Source of the DNA: Phoronis australis
Lineage: Eukaryota; Phoronida; Phoronidae
DNA length: 24,255 bases
NCBI GenBank assembly: GCA_002633005.1
Contig: NMRA01000455.1
Span: forward strand, 22,869 to 47,123
Direction: 5' to 3'
Positions 1-9,200 of this stretch are shown here, piece by piece. The notes below the pieces were generated by a model. It saw only the letters and a program-made list of their open reading frames with translations. It was not told where the DNA came from and did no database searches. Positions within the stretch are counted from its first letter, which is position 1. Every line of letters begins with the position of its first letter. A program made the translations under genes and the position numbers.

Positions 1-420
1 AACACATGACATTTCCGGACTAACAGTACAGGTCTTCGTTCTTAAACAACTTGAGGCTGCTGTTATGCGATCATCTAATATTCAAGTTTTTACGCCCCGT
101 CGGTGCTCCTTAATTATGCTCTTGAATATTTGGAAATTGTCTTAACCCATGCATACACACTACACTTTTTCGTATACGACTTTTCGTATGCTAAAAAGGT
201 GTGTGTGAGCAGATGTTCCAACAGAAATTTTTGCCGGTGGCGTGACTCATACTCAGATGTGCACAATATGATTTCACGAAACTTATGTGCCAAGTTCATG
301 AGACGAAATCCAGAAGGGTTTTTAATTATCTTAAGAAAAACTCCAGAGACAAGTTAAGTGCCAGAAACTTACCAGGATGCATGGAAATTTCATTATTTGG
401 CTACAAAAACAAAAAAATAT
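1..420. other. Gene-free stretch, no confident feature
   Basis: Several short overlapping reading frames (up to 84 codons) exist on both strands, but none has recognisable protein character and they contradict one another. The only notable item is the 27-nt segment at 321-347, which is nearly identical to 15095-15121 and is listed as a finding. There is no splice-bounded exon I would defend here. Confidence 0.5.
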
Positions 421-540
421 CTTACACGGGAGGGGAAATCCCCCTCCCCCCGGCCTCCCCCGCTCGGCGCCACGCGCCTAGGATTCGACCTTGGAGGGAA
501 TCCTAAACCCCCCCTTGGTGAAAACGTAGATCCGCCACTG
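420..540. repeat. GC-rich transposable-element end fragment
   Basis: This block is much richer in G and C than its surroundings. It contains a short inverted repeat (GGAGGGG, then AAAT, then CCCC-rich), long C runs, and ends in ATCCGCCACTG. That ending resembles the borders of short non-autonomous elements common in invertebrate genomes. A similar flavour occurs at 14043-14085, where a GGGGGT/ACCCCC inverted repeat is followed by AAATCCGCCTATG. The family is not identified; the call rests on composition and the shared end motif. Confidence 0.4.
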
Positions 541-670
541 CATATTTATGTTACTTGGGTGAATCACAAAGTAGTGCAAAGTAGAAATCCATACGCCTTA
601 GAATTCATCGTCTGCATAGCACTAAACGCGCGCCAACAGATGCAATGCCGGAATTCCGTGAAGGGGACAG

Positions 671-976
671 ATGGGGTGTCGAAATTATACGCACTCGCAG
701 TTCGAAGAACATGCAAACAACTTCTTAAAGATATCCATCTTTGGCGGCGAGTTTCAAATCCAAGTTCATTCAAACGGAGACGAACCCCAACTCAAGAAAC
801 GTGGTAAGAATGTGTACCTCTGCTGTTTCAAAGTCGATCCAGTGCTTACTTGCAAGGAAACCCTGCTGACTGTTTTTATAAGCATCAGTGGTGTTTTATT
901 ATTACAACTTCAAAAATTGTTTGATTCTAACTTGAACATTTGTTTACGAAAACTGAGTGCGATTTACAATTGTTAA
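671..976 (+). CDS. Unidentified 101-codon ORF, possible exon or chance ORF
   Basis: The frame opens with ATG at 671 just after an in-frame TGA at 659-661 and closes at TAA 974-976. An AATAAA hexamer follows at 982-987, where a polyadenylation signal of a terminal exon would sit. A donor-like G|GTAAGA occurs at 803-808 inside it, so the coding part might instead stop there. The N-terminal half is polar (FEEHANNFLK, NGDEPQLKKRGK); the C-terminal half is hydrophobic with a LLTVFISISGVLLLQL stretch that could be a membrane segment. I do not recognise a family. An overlapping frame (ending at TAA 805-807) is also open, which lowers confidence. It could be noise. Confidence 0.2.
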   Translation: MGCRNYTHSQFEEHANNFLKISIFGGEFQIQVHSNGDEPQLKKRGKNVYLCCFKVDPVLTCKETLLTVFISISGVLLLQLQKLFDSNLNICLRKLSAIYNC

Positions 977-987
977 GTTTAAATAAA

Positions 988-2020
988 AGTATCACAACAT
1001 TGCGCAAACGTGTTTTTCAAAATATGCTTCAAGTGGTTGGAAGTTTTAGACACGTCGAGTTTTTCGGCAAAAGATCGTTTTTACTGTTCATGAGAGAAAA
1101 CAAATCCTAGACTCGTCTCAAGTTAAGTGAACAGAGGAAATTTTGTCAAAATCCTTCAGGAAGCCTCGGGATTTTGATTAATTTTCCAAGAGGTTTTGCC
1201 TATATCATAAACTACAGATTCTTGTACAAATCTCCATCGGTTTTTCATCACCATAAATTCAGTAGCTATGAAACGTGCAAAGTCTAAAAGATTACACGTC
1301 ATCTTCTGCGAATGCGTTCATGCCAATCGACCTATTTATTAGAACCCCAGGAATGTGAAGTCTGGGTACTTCGGACCTTTTAAATGGAACCGCGCGTGCG
1401 TCAGCATGTATGTTCAAGTCAATTGACCTATTCACGCAAGCCGCTGGTGAGAAGACAGGGCACAGGAGATTTGCTTGAATGCAGTGCCACAGACGCTTAG
1501 TTTAGATCAACCATTTGAACCTCGACTACATGTATGGACGAGAGTGGCAGCAAATGAAGCGACTGTTTCAGTTTTAAGTAAATTTATTTTTAACTTGATA
1601 TAAATGGGCGGTCTCGGCAAGCAGACACTGAAGAGGTCACTCCATTTTACATATTCGATAAGTAAATAAAAATGTTAAGTGTAAACATAGATAAGAAAGG
1701 GACACACCTAGAGGACTGAACTACAATAATTTGATAGAATAAAAATATAAAAAATCCAATTCATCTCTTTTAAGTTTACGAAATATTTTTTGCACACGGT
1801 ATTGAAGTTCGAAGAAGATTCCATTCTCCTAAGCTAGTTTGTTCGCTGTTCCATTGTTTGACACATGTGGAATAAAAGTAGGGCTAGCAAAAACGTTTGC
1901 ACAAGGGCAAGTGAAGTAATGATGAATCGTTTCGAGTATTATATCGATGAGATCTATGTATAGCAATGGGACCTATATATCAGAGAGAATTATTATAAAA
2001 CATGAAGATCAGAGAACAAC
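988..2020. other. Gene-free stretch, nothing recognised
   Basis: About 1 kb of AT-rich DNA with stops in all frames, no ORF above 60 codons, no tRNA-like box pair and no clear tandem or inverted repeat. AATAAA-like hexamers occur but belong to no visible transcript. Confidence 0.6.
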
Positions 2021-2319
2021 ATAACTAGCTGCAGGTCGCATTTGGGCCCTGAAATTTGGAAATGCGATCTGAGATTTTTCCCAGTTCGTATCAAATCGCA
2101 AAAGACACTTTGTTTTCCAACGTACATTTATGCGACCTGAGTTTTAACACTTCTCGGCAGATACCTGACAAATATAAAGCTATTCGTTGGAATGATACTG
2201 TGACTGTTTGCTGCTCAATCAAGTTCAAAAGAACACTGACCGAGAACAGCCCTCCAAAGATACAATGACTTGTAAGCATGTCGCGTGAACATGAGGTAAT
2301 GCTGAACAGATCTTTGACG

Positions 2320-2520
2320 CGATTCATTGGCTAACATTTTCGGCTACTTTTGCAAAGTTCCGGACGCTCCAAAAAAGTTTCGAACCACGTGATAAAATGT
2401 CACAAAACAGCGGTGTTTCTACAAATTCTTGAACGGTCAAGTAACCAAAGGTTGTGGTGGAAAAACATAATCTATTTTCATATACGCTGTAAGACGTGGT
2501 GTCTTTATTATCACAACAAT
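2320..2520. repeat. Dispersed repeat module P, copy 1
   Basis: This segment is a diverged direct copy of 6499-6672. Shared landmarks in the same order are TTCATTGGCTAA, CTACTTTTGCAAA or equivalent, CACAAAACAGCGGTGTTTC, GTGGTGGAAAAACATAA and TTATTATCA. The copies differ by many substitutions and small indels. Translating either copy on the minus strand gives a superficially conserved peptide (NRLCFSTT...VETPLFCD), but the differences fall freely at amino-acid-changing positions, so I read this as repeated DNA rather than two related genes. Its second half resumes at 3074-3116. Confidence 0.7.
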
Positions 2521-3073
2521 TTATGCTCGGAATATGTCCCGAAAATAATAGGTGCGTCGCAAGCTCCGTTTCCAGAGATACAAAGGAGACCGTGTATAGG
2601 CGATATAAGGTCATTTATTATGACTGATAAGGTACAGAAATATGAGTGTACAAATAACATAAAGATAAAATAATAATCTCTGGAAAGATGGGCAATAAAA
2701 AGCGCCAGCACTCAGGTAAGAGGAACTACCCAATGTAGAGGGTGGTAGAGGGTGGGAAAAATGAAGAGAGATTAGCTCGAACCTAAGTGCTGCAAAACGA
2801 AGTACAGATGGCAGGAAATATAACTTTCTTGAGAACAAAGGAGCCCTATGACACGTGACAATCATCAGCCTATGGGAGCCAGGAGCTGACCAAACTCGTG
2901 GCAGTAATACAAACGAACCAATAGTGAGGCTGGAAATGGAATGTCCTAGTGCCTTGAGTGCAGGAGGACCGCATGCGAATCTACACAAGGGGTTATTGGA
3001 CCAGTCCGAAAGATGGGGGTATAAGAGGGACGAGTCCATATTCTCGCATAAATATATTTAACGAGTGAAATGT
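2521..3073. repeat. Extra segment splitting repeat copy 1
   Basis: In copy 2 of the module (6499-6715) the P part runs straight into the ATATCCCTGA part. In copy 1 about 550 bases lie between the equivalent positions. Either this is an insertion in copy 1 or a deletion in copy 2. No target-site duplication or terminal inverted repeat is evident. A 142-codon minus-strand frame (3039-2611) spans most of it, but its Ser/Leu/Pro-rich peptide has no recognisable domain and is probably a chance ORF. Confidence 0.45.
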
Positions 3074-3116
3074 CATATCCCTGACATCGCACTGCGGCAA
3101 TGGCCGGTCCCGCTGT
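3074..3116. repeat. Repeat module Q, copy 1
   Basis: Near-identical to 6673-6715, with shared ATATCCCTGA, ATCGCACTGCGGCA and CGGTCCCG blocks. In copy 2 it directly follows module P; here it is separated from P by about 550 bases. A TGTACATGTACATGTAC palindromic run (3119-3135) follows immediately. Confidence 0.7.
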
Positions 3117-3255
3117 CTGTACATGTACATGTACTGGAATTGGAAAGGTCAGCAAAATGTTAATATGTAATTTCTCCTACAATTTTTAAGAATTCCTTTT
3201 CATATTGGTAAACGGGTTGCTGTCAGTAACTTCCCATAATAATTCAAGTAACACG

Positions 3256-3339
3256 CACGCGCAGAGTCTATTATTGTCACGCCGTGACAATAATCTTCTT
3301 AGTTCTTATTCTTATTACTCTGCGCGTGTAAGCGCAGAG
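3256..3339. repeat. Nested inverted repeats with competing stems
   Basis: An outer pair of perfect 12-base arms (CACGCGCAGAGT at 3256-3267, ACTCTGCGCGTG at 3317-3328) encloses a perfect 25-base palindrome at 3270-3294 (12-base arms around a central C). The right outer arm also begins a second perfect hairpin, CTCTGCGC at 3318-3325 pairing with GCGCAGAG at 3332-3339 across a 6-base loop. The outer stem and the downstream hairpin use the same bases, so they cannot both form. The function is unknown. Confidence 0.85.
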
Positions 3340-3450
3340 TACTGTTGTTTCTGGATTTCCTTCAATGTTATTCTTCTTATTCCTATTACTATACGCGTGC
3401 AAGCGCAGAGTACTGTTGTTCCTGGGTTTTCTTCAATTTTATTCTTCTTC

Positions 3451-3504
3451 TTATTCTTATTCTTGATCTTATTCTTATTCTTGATCTTATTCTTATTCTT
3501 CTTC
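3451..3504 (+). repeat. 18-bp minisatellite, three units
   Basis: Three adjoining units of the form TTATTCTTATTCTTGATC, the third ending CTTC instead of GATC, sit inside a longer TTC/TTATTC pyrimidine tract (about 3435-3505). Similar but shorter tracts are at 3800-3845, 3896-3922 and 5407-5430, always just downstream of the palindrome and hairpin modules. Leucine/isoleucine-rich frames across it are translations of the simple repeat, not genes. Confidence 0.85.
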
Positions 3505-3775
3505 CGACCAACTTTGACACTTTATAACTCCAAAATGGTTGCAGGTATGTTCTTCAAATTACACGTATCATTTTAGGCAGTATATAAATTTTGATTCGTC
3601 ATATATTCATATTCAATAATGCACCGGAAGAGGTCATTCGGTGCAAAGGTCATGTAATGTTCAAAATGCTACTCCTTCTTTATTTCAAAAGCTATTCTTT
3701 TCAAATTCGGTACACAGCTATAAGTCAAGAAGACAATTTAAAAAAACACTTTTCTAAGTAATCGGTTCAACCATT

Positions 3776-3792
3776 CACGCCGTGACAATAAT
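3776..3792 (+). repeat. Half copy of the 25-bp palindrome
   Basis: CACGCCGTGACAATAAT matches the right half and centre of the palindrome seen in full at 3270-3294 and 5373-5397. The left arm is replaced by unit A sequence. It marks a junction where one array segment was joined to another inside or next to the palindrome. A further copy of the CTGCGC...GCGCAG hairpin follows at about 3848-3867. Confidence 0.75.
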
Positions 3793-4203
3793 CTTTCTAG
3801 TTCTTATTCTTATTCTTGTTCCTATTCTTATTCTTATTCTTATTACCCTGCGCGTGTAAGCGCAGAGTACTGTTGTTCCTGGGTTTTCTTCAATTTTCTT
3901 CTTATTCTTATTCTTATTCTTCTTCTGACACACCTTGAGGCTTAATAATTCCAAATTGAGTGCAGGTACGGTCTTTAAATTCAGCATATGTCTTTTGACA
4001 GTATATAAATTTTGATTGGTTATATAATCATATTCCATATTGCACCGGAAGGTTGTTTGGTGTAAAGGTCATATGATTTTCAAAATGTTACTCCTCCTTC
4101 AGTTTTAAAGCTATTTTTTCAAATTCGGTGCACAGGTATAAGTCAACATGACAATTTAAAAAATTACTTTTCTAAGTAATCGGGTCATCCAATCAGGTGA
4201 AAT

Positions 4204-4216
4204 AGGTCAAAGGTCA
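4204..4216 (+). promoter_or_regulatory. Perfect DR1 AGGTCA direct repeat, candidate nuclear receptor site
   Basis: AGGTCA-A-AGGTCA is an exact direct repeat with one-base spacing, the consensus for RXR, HNF4 or PPAR-type nuclear receptor dimers in animals. Equivalent positions in other units are decayed by one base (about 4954-4966 and 5707-5719). Because it lies inside a repeat array with no gene next to it, it may be only a by-product of the repeat. Binding is an inference from the motif alone. Confidence 0.4.
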
Positions 4217-5372
4217 TTAGGTGCAATTTTAAAATTTTTCAGATAGACACTTCAAATTGATAGGTCTGATTGCCACAGGTAAACCAAATCGGAATCCACA
4301 CTTTCAAGTCATTTAGTGCAAACATGGGGTCATTATGTTCATTTTCCTTTTGAAAATTTGACCTTTTCAATCAGCAAGTATTCTGATGTGTCAACCGTTA
4401 GACAACTGTGATTCTCAGAGTTAAACACATTTTCCATGGGCTTTGCAATAATTCTCTTAAAGATGCTTAAAATGCAACGGATAAGGTCAATTAGTGCAAA
4501 GGTCATGTAACGTTCAAAGTGTTATATCTCTTACGTTTTTCAAGGAATTCTTTTCAATTTGAGCACACTGGTGTAATTCAACATGCTAATTAAATACGTC
4601 TAATTCAATTCGAAACACGAAGTTTCAGGTCATTTAGTGCAACCATGGTGTTGTTAGGTGCATTTTTCTTCAGAAAATTAGTGCTTTTCATTCACAGAGT
4701 ATTCTAATATGTCAACCGTTAGACAACTGTGATTTTTTGCATTAAGCACACTTTTCACGGGCTTTGCAATAATTCTCTAAAACATGCTTATAATGCACCG
4801 GATATGGTCAATTAGTGCAAAGGTCATCTAACGTTCAAATTGTAATATCACCTACATTTTTCAAGGAATTCTTTTCAATTTCAGCACACTTGTGTAAGTC
4901 AACATGCCAATTGACCACCCTACTTTACTACGCAATAGGCTTAACCAATCAGAAAAAATAGGTCGAAGGTCATTGAGTGCAAACTAAAATTTTGAGCTAG
5001 AGACTTCAACATTACATATCTGTTTACTAAATGCGATAGAGTTTGAATTATAAATTTTCATGCCATTTTGTGCACCCATGTGGTCATTAGGTGCATTTTC
5101 CTTCTGGAAGTTTGACCAATTCATTCATCTTGTATTCTGAAGTGCTTAAAGTAAAACATCTGTGATTCTTAGCATCAACTACACTTTTAATTGAGTTTAG
5201 AATTTTTCTCTCATTGGGGCTCATAATGGAAGAGGTCAATTAGTGGAAAGGTCATCAGAATATTAACATGTGATTTCCCCTACAATTTTAAAGAATTCCT
5301 TCTCCTATTGGTGAACGGGTTACTGTCAATATCTTCCCATAATAATCCCAGTAGTACGCACGCGCAGAGTCC

Positions 5373-5397
5373 ATTATTGTCACGCCGTGACAATAAT
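5373..5397. repeat. Perfect 25-bp palindrome, second full copy
   Basis: Twelve-base arms around a central C, identical to 3270-3294. It is preceded by the same CACGCGCAGAGTC arm but lacks the right-hand outer arm and hairpin; it goes straight into a short TTC-rich tract and then unit A. Confidence 0.9.
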
Positions 5398-6192
5398 CTT
5401 TCTAGTTCTTCTTATTCTTATTCTTCTTCCGACCAACGTTGACACTTAATAACTCCAAAATGGGTGCAGATATTTTCTTCAAATGTAAAATATGATGTTA
5501 GGCAGTATATAAATTTTGATTCATTATATAATCATATTCCATAATGCACCGGAAGAGGTGATTTGGTGCAAAGGTCTTGTAATTTTCAAAATGTCACTCC
5601 TTTATTTTATAAGCTATTCTTTTCAAATTCGGTACACAGATTTGGGTCAATAAGGCATTTTAAAAAATACTTTTTTAAGTAATCGGGCCATCCATTCAGG
5701 TTAAACAGGTCAAAAGTCATTAGGTGCAATTTAAGATTTTAATCTAGACACTTCAAAATCACAGGTCTGATTGGCACACGTAATTCAATTCGGAATCTAA
5801 AGTTTCAGGTCATTTAGTGCAAATATGGGATCATTAGGTGCATTTTTCTTTTGAAAATTTGACCTTTTCATTCACCAAGTATTCTGATGTGTCAACTGTT
5901 AGACAAGTGCGATTTTCAACATTAAACACAATTTTCATGGGCTTTGCAATAATTCTCCTAAACACGCTGATTATGCACCGGATAGGGTCAATTAGTGCAA
6001 AGGTCATCTAACATTCAAGATGCTATCACACGTTTTTCAAGGAATTCTTTTCAATTTCAGCAGACTGGGGTATAAATTAAAAAAATAACTGCAGGCGGTC
6101 TGATACACGTTGTACCAGACGTGCGCAAGCCTCGCATGTGAGCCCATTGCACTGATAACTTGGAAATATCTTTATGCTTTATTTACATATGG

Positions 6193-6320
6193 TTAAAACC
6201 GAGCTGAGGAGCTAGAAACCTGGCTCAAGGGTTTAGCAGTGTGACCTGGTGGAACTTGAACCCACGACCTCGAGTAAAGAAAGCGGGCACTTATCAACCA
6301 GGCCACACTGCCTCCTCTGG
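6193..6320 (-). repeat. tRNA-derived SINE-like element
   Basis: Read on the minus strand, the segment begins GAGGCAGTGTGGCCTGG and contains a box A-like stretch (TGGCCTGGTTGATAAGTGCC, about 6286-6305) and, about 30 bases later, a box B-like stretch (GGGTTCAAGTTCC, about 6251-6263) as in RNA polymerase III internal promoters. The text after box B does not close a tRNA acceptor stem, so this is a tRNA-derived SINE or tRNA pseudogene rather than a working tRNA. Its head abuts array unit A in the middle of the unit's TATATAAATTTTGATT motif, so it appears to truncate that unit. No clear target-site duplication was found. Confidence 0.65.
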
Positions 6321-6498
6321 GTATATTTTGATTCATTATATATTCATATTCCATAATGCACCGTAAGAGGTCAATTGGTGCAAAGGTCATGTAATTTTCA
6401 AAATGCTACACTTACTTTATTTTAAAAGCTATTCTCTTCAAATTCGGTACACAGGTATAAGTCAAGAAGGCAATTTAAAAATTACTTTTCTAAGTAGC

Positions 6499-6715
6499 GT
6501 TTCATTGGCTAAAATTTTTTGTTACTTTTGCAAATTTCCGAACGCGAAGAGTAAACGTCACAAAACAGCGGTGTTTCCACATATTCTTGATAGGTCAAAT
6601 TACCAAAGTTTGTGGTGGAAAAACATAACCTATTTTTCAGACGTTGTGTCCTTATTATCAAATGTACACAACAATATCCCTGATATCGCACTGCGGCACT
6701 GGTCGGTCCCGTTGT
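6499..6715. repeat. Repeat modules P and Q, copy 2, uninterrupted
   Basis: Direct counterpart of 2320-2520 plus 3074-3116. Here the two parts are joined at about 6672, giving about 215 bases in one piece. The two copies are 4.2 kb apart and lie on either side of the composite array, which makes them candidate boundary repeats of a larger element or unit. Confidence 0.7.
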
Positions 6716-6719
6716 TAGT

Positions 6720-7320
6720 GAGCAAGCGATCCTGGCAGACGATCGTGACGTGGAAATGTGCTTCTCGTTCTTTTATCGCAAAACATATTAATCGTGAAAA
6801 TGGCAGCCCTATTAATCGCCAAACGACAGTCACGTCTTTACGTTCAGCAAAGTAGTCATTGATTGTCCAAGAAATTCTCAAACCCGTTACTTGTTTCTGG
6901 GGCTACGTGCTAGACCTCCATCTACTGTATGAATCAAAGGTCAAACGTTACCGTTGGCAATGTAAAGAGTAGACGATTCAAGTGTGTGAACTCATTCGTG
7001 GGCACCATTCCAAAGGTGCTTACCGTCCTAATCGTACATGTTTGCGGTGGGTCTTACCTCACGGTGAGGTGTCGAGTTAACCTGTGAGGAAGTTGCTAAA
7101 CGACGCAGCGACGTCAGTGGTTCTTCTGCAGAGTGGAATGCCGATTTGGTGTGGTGTATCATTCCCGCTTGTGGAAATTATGAAGCTGCGAGGAAGCGGG
7201 TCTATCTTTTTTTCGATTTCCTCGAGAGCCTATAATGCTTCGGAAATGGATCCCAGTATTGAAGAAAGAAAACTGCGCCTTTAATACCAAGTATGAGGCC
7301 GTGAAACCTCTCCTTGCGTG
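6720..7320. other. Gene-poor stretch
   Basis: A 66-codon frame on the plus strand (7084-7284) is the longest and has no recognisable domain. It has no clear splice borders and its start is not ATG, so I do not call it. The rest shows no repeat or RNA gene I can identify. Confidence 0.5.
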
Positions 7321-7326
7321 TCAGTG

Positions 7327-7372
7327 GCCGGCATTTCGTTGACAGTAATCTCACTGACGAACGAATGCCGGC
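7327..7372. repeat. GC-rich hairpin
   Basis: GCCGGCATT (7327-7335) pairs perfectly with AATGCCGGC (7364-7372). Pairing continues inward, with a bulge, through CGTT with AACG and ACAGT with ACTG-like bases, leaving a small loop. GCCGGC is unusual in this AT-rich DNA. It is not followed by a T run in a bacterial sense and no gene adjoins it, so it is a structural feature of unknown role, perhaps a remnant of a small inverted-repeat transposon. Confidence 0.6.
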
Positions 7373-7529
7373 TTGCCAAACAACCCATACCAGGGCAAAA
7401 AGAGACTAATCCTGAAGTCAGATGCTCTGCGTAGTGTGTTCGCCTTCGAAAGACAAGAGACAAAGAAATGCTGATTGGCAGTTGCTTAGTTTTTTTATTA
7501 TGGAGCATTGTAGTTGGCCATGAAAACAA

Positions 7530-9200
7530 AACATATACAATTAATCTACGGAGTCAAAACACAACGTTTCAAATAAGCTGCTTGATTGCTTAATTGTTCG
7601 TTAGGCTTCTCTTTTGTTCTCTGGGTGAAGGTTGTTTTTGCCAATTCTTTTTTCAGCCGAACGTCGTAAGCATATCTCTGTTTAGATGCAGTAAAATGTC
7701 AGGATGGTGAGGGAGGCACATCTGCTCTTCTCAAGAAGGCGTTTCAATTGCGGAATTTCGTGGCAGCAAACTCAAGCGTCAGTCGTTTCGATTATTGTGA
7801 CACCATGACAAGTCATTTAAACGGTCTTTGGAACTATCCGTTTCCGTTGTCTGTGCGTGTTCACGGAGCCTCTATATTATTTCTTGATCAGATTATTCCG
7901 ACTCCCACTGATAAGCTGTGAAACCTAACGATTGACCTGTAAAGTCGTTAGATAAGCTCAATCTAAGTCGGGATTGCGAGTTGCCACGCTTACTTTTATT
8001 ATTGTGCGTTCTGTTTCAAAATGAATTGTTATCTCCCCAAACAATACTTATATCAGATTGAAACAGTCTGTTTCATTAAATGCAACTTGTAATGCCTTGG
8101 AGTGTTCGTGAGTGCAAATGTTTTGATAAGAGATCAATGAATAAATCACTATGTTACCGTCTTTAGATGCAATAATTGACTGGGCATCGAGGATTTTGAC
8201 AGAAAGCTGTTGTGAAAAAATAACTCAATTTTATATCCTATTGTCAGATGTTATGGGATTCTTCATTTAGATATTCATATGCAGTATTCGAATAATTGTT
8301 ATTGTACAGCTTTTGCCATGACGGTCCTTTGGAAGGGTAATCTAACTTCGCGGCCCCCGGCGAGCTAGTGAGTAGATTTGCAGTTTTGCGGCCAATTGAC
8401 AAGAACAATCACAAAGTGCATACACATTATATCCTTTGGCTCAATAGTATAGTCTTTTCGTGACTAGAAGTTTAGTTTCCAACTTTGGCTGGTTTATGTT
8501 CGTGAAGCCTTCAGTTCCTCCGCGATGGGCCTGATCGGATTCCGAGCCACTACGGGATAGCAAGCGTTTTGAAAAAAAATGCAAGTCTAAGATTACAACA
8601 CAAAACTATGTTCTCCTGTCTGTATTTCACGGGTGAATAATTCGAATTGATCACCGAACAGACCCCAAACTCCCGCGACCGACCTTGGTAAATTGGGCTA
8701 CTGAACTTTGTAGGCTACGGTACGTTCAAAAACCTAAAAATCCGTAACAGCGAGAAAATGTTGTTTTTTTAATAACTCGATGTTTTTGTAACAGGTTTAC
8801 GTCGAATTTTGAAGATTTATTTGTGTAAAACGATGAATTCAAACGAAAACCGGAGAGCAGTAAGCGTGTTGTGAACTGCTGAACAGACTGCGTTCGCACC
8901 TCTGACGACATTGGTTAATTTCAATACCTCCATCATCCGTCAGGTGTCAGGTAAGAGTTGTAGTTGCTGTTAGCTAGGGGAACTATTCGATCTAATTTGA
9001 TGCAAAATAGTTTTTTGTGTGACATTCTCCTTTAAGCACCAGGGTGCCAATGATTAATTTGATAATGAACTCACATTTAATATATTCCCGGCGGTTATAA
9101 AATGCCTGATGATTTACAAAATTATACGCGACCAATGTAAACAAGAAACGATATTTTCCTGTTCCAATATTTCCCGGGTCAATATTCCCTAAAGTTCGAT
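7530..9200. other. Gene-free stretch
   Basis: About 1.7 kb without a convincing reading frame. A 61-codon minus-strand ORF (8911-8726) begins with ATG and reads MSSEVRTQSVQQF, but it has no domain and no matching splice partner that I can see. No tRNA boxes or tandem repeats were noticed. Confidence 0.5.

Larger units (their letters stand above)
3160..6495. repeat. Composite repeat array with AGGTCA-rich units
   Basis: A 3.3-kb array of diverged direct repeats. Its most regular landmark is GCACCGGA followed by AGGTCAnTTnGTGCAAAGGTCAT, found starting at about 3621, 4042, 4474, 4795, 5226, 5546, 5975 and 6359; the steps are roughly 421, 432, 321, 430, 320, 430 and 384 bases. Two unit types alternate: A units (about 3520-3780, 3945-4280, 5445-5780, 6320-6495), marked by CAGTATATAAATTTTGATT, and B units (about 4281-4600, 4601-4915, 5035-5260 degraded, 5781-6075), marked by GTCAACCGTTAGACAA and GGGCTTTGCAATAATTCTC. 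A and B share the AGGTCA core and the AATTCTTTTCAA stretch, so they look anciently homologous. The leader at 3160-3300 recurs at 5262-5400. No protein coding is visible. It may be a satellite-like array or a non-autonomous element with internal tandem repeats. Confidence 0.85.

Noticed and set aside
358-807. 149-codon plus-strand ORF
   Set aside because: Its first half runs through the GC-rich repeat end (Pro/Arg-rich artefact), and the second half overlaps another open frame; no ATG-initiated recognisable protein is seen.
2324-2614. Minus-strand 96-codon ORF similar to the one at 6691-6509
   Set aside because: Similarity comes from the repeated DNA module P. Differences fall freely at amino-acid-changing positions and indels break the frame, so there is no sign of selection for protein.
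2611-3039. 142-codon minus-strand ORF, the longest but one in the window
   Set aside because: Ser/Leu/Pro-rich with no domain, not continued by splice signals, and located in a segment present in only one of two repeat copies.
3205-3576. 123-codon plus-strand ORF rich in Leu/Ile/Phe
   Set aside because: It is the translation of the TTC/TTATTC simple repeat and palindrome modules. The leucine-rich part follows the 18-bp repeat period, and other array copies do not keep the frame.
6225-6320. Functional tRNA gene
   Set aside because: Box A and B-like motifs exist, but no acceptor stem closes around them and the box spacing region does not form a normal anticodon arm by eye.
3160-6495. CRISPR-like array
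   Set aside because: Units are hundreds of bases long, diverged, without unique spacers of constant length, and lie in eukaryotic DNA with no cas genes.
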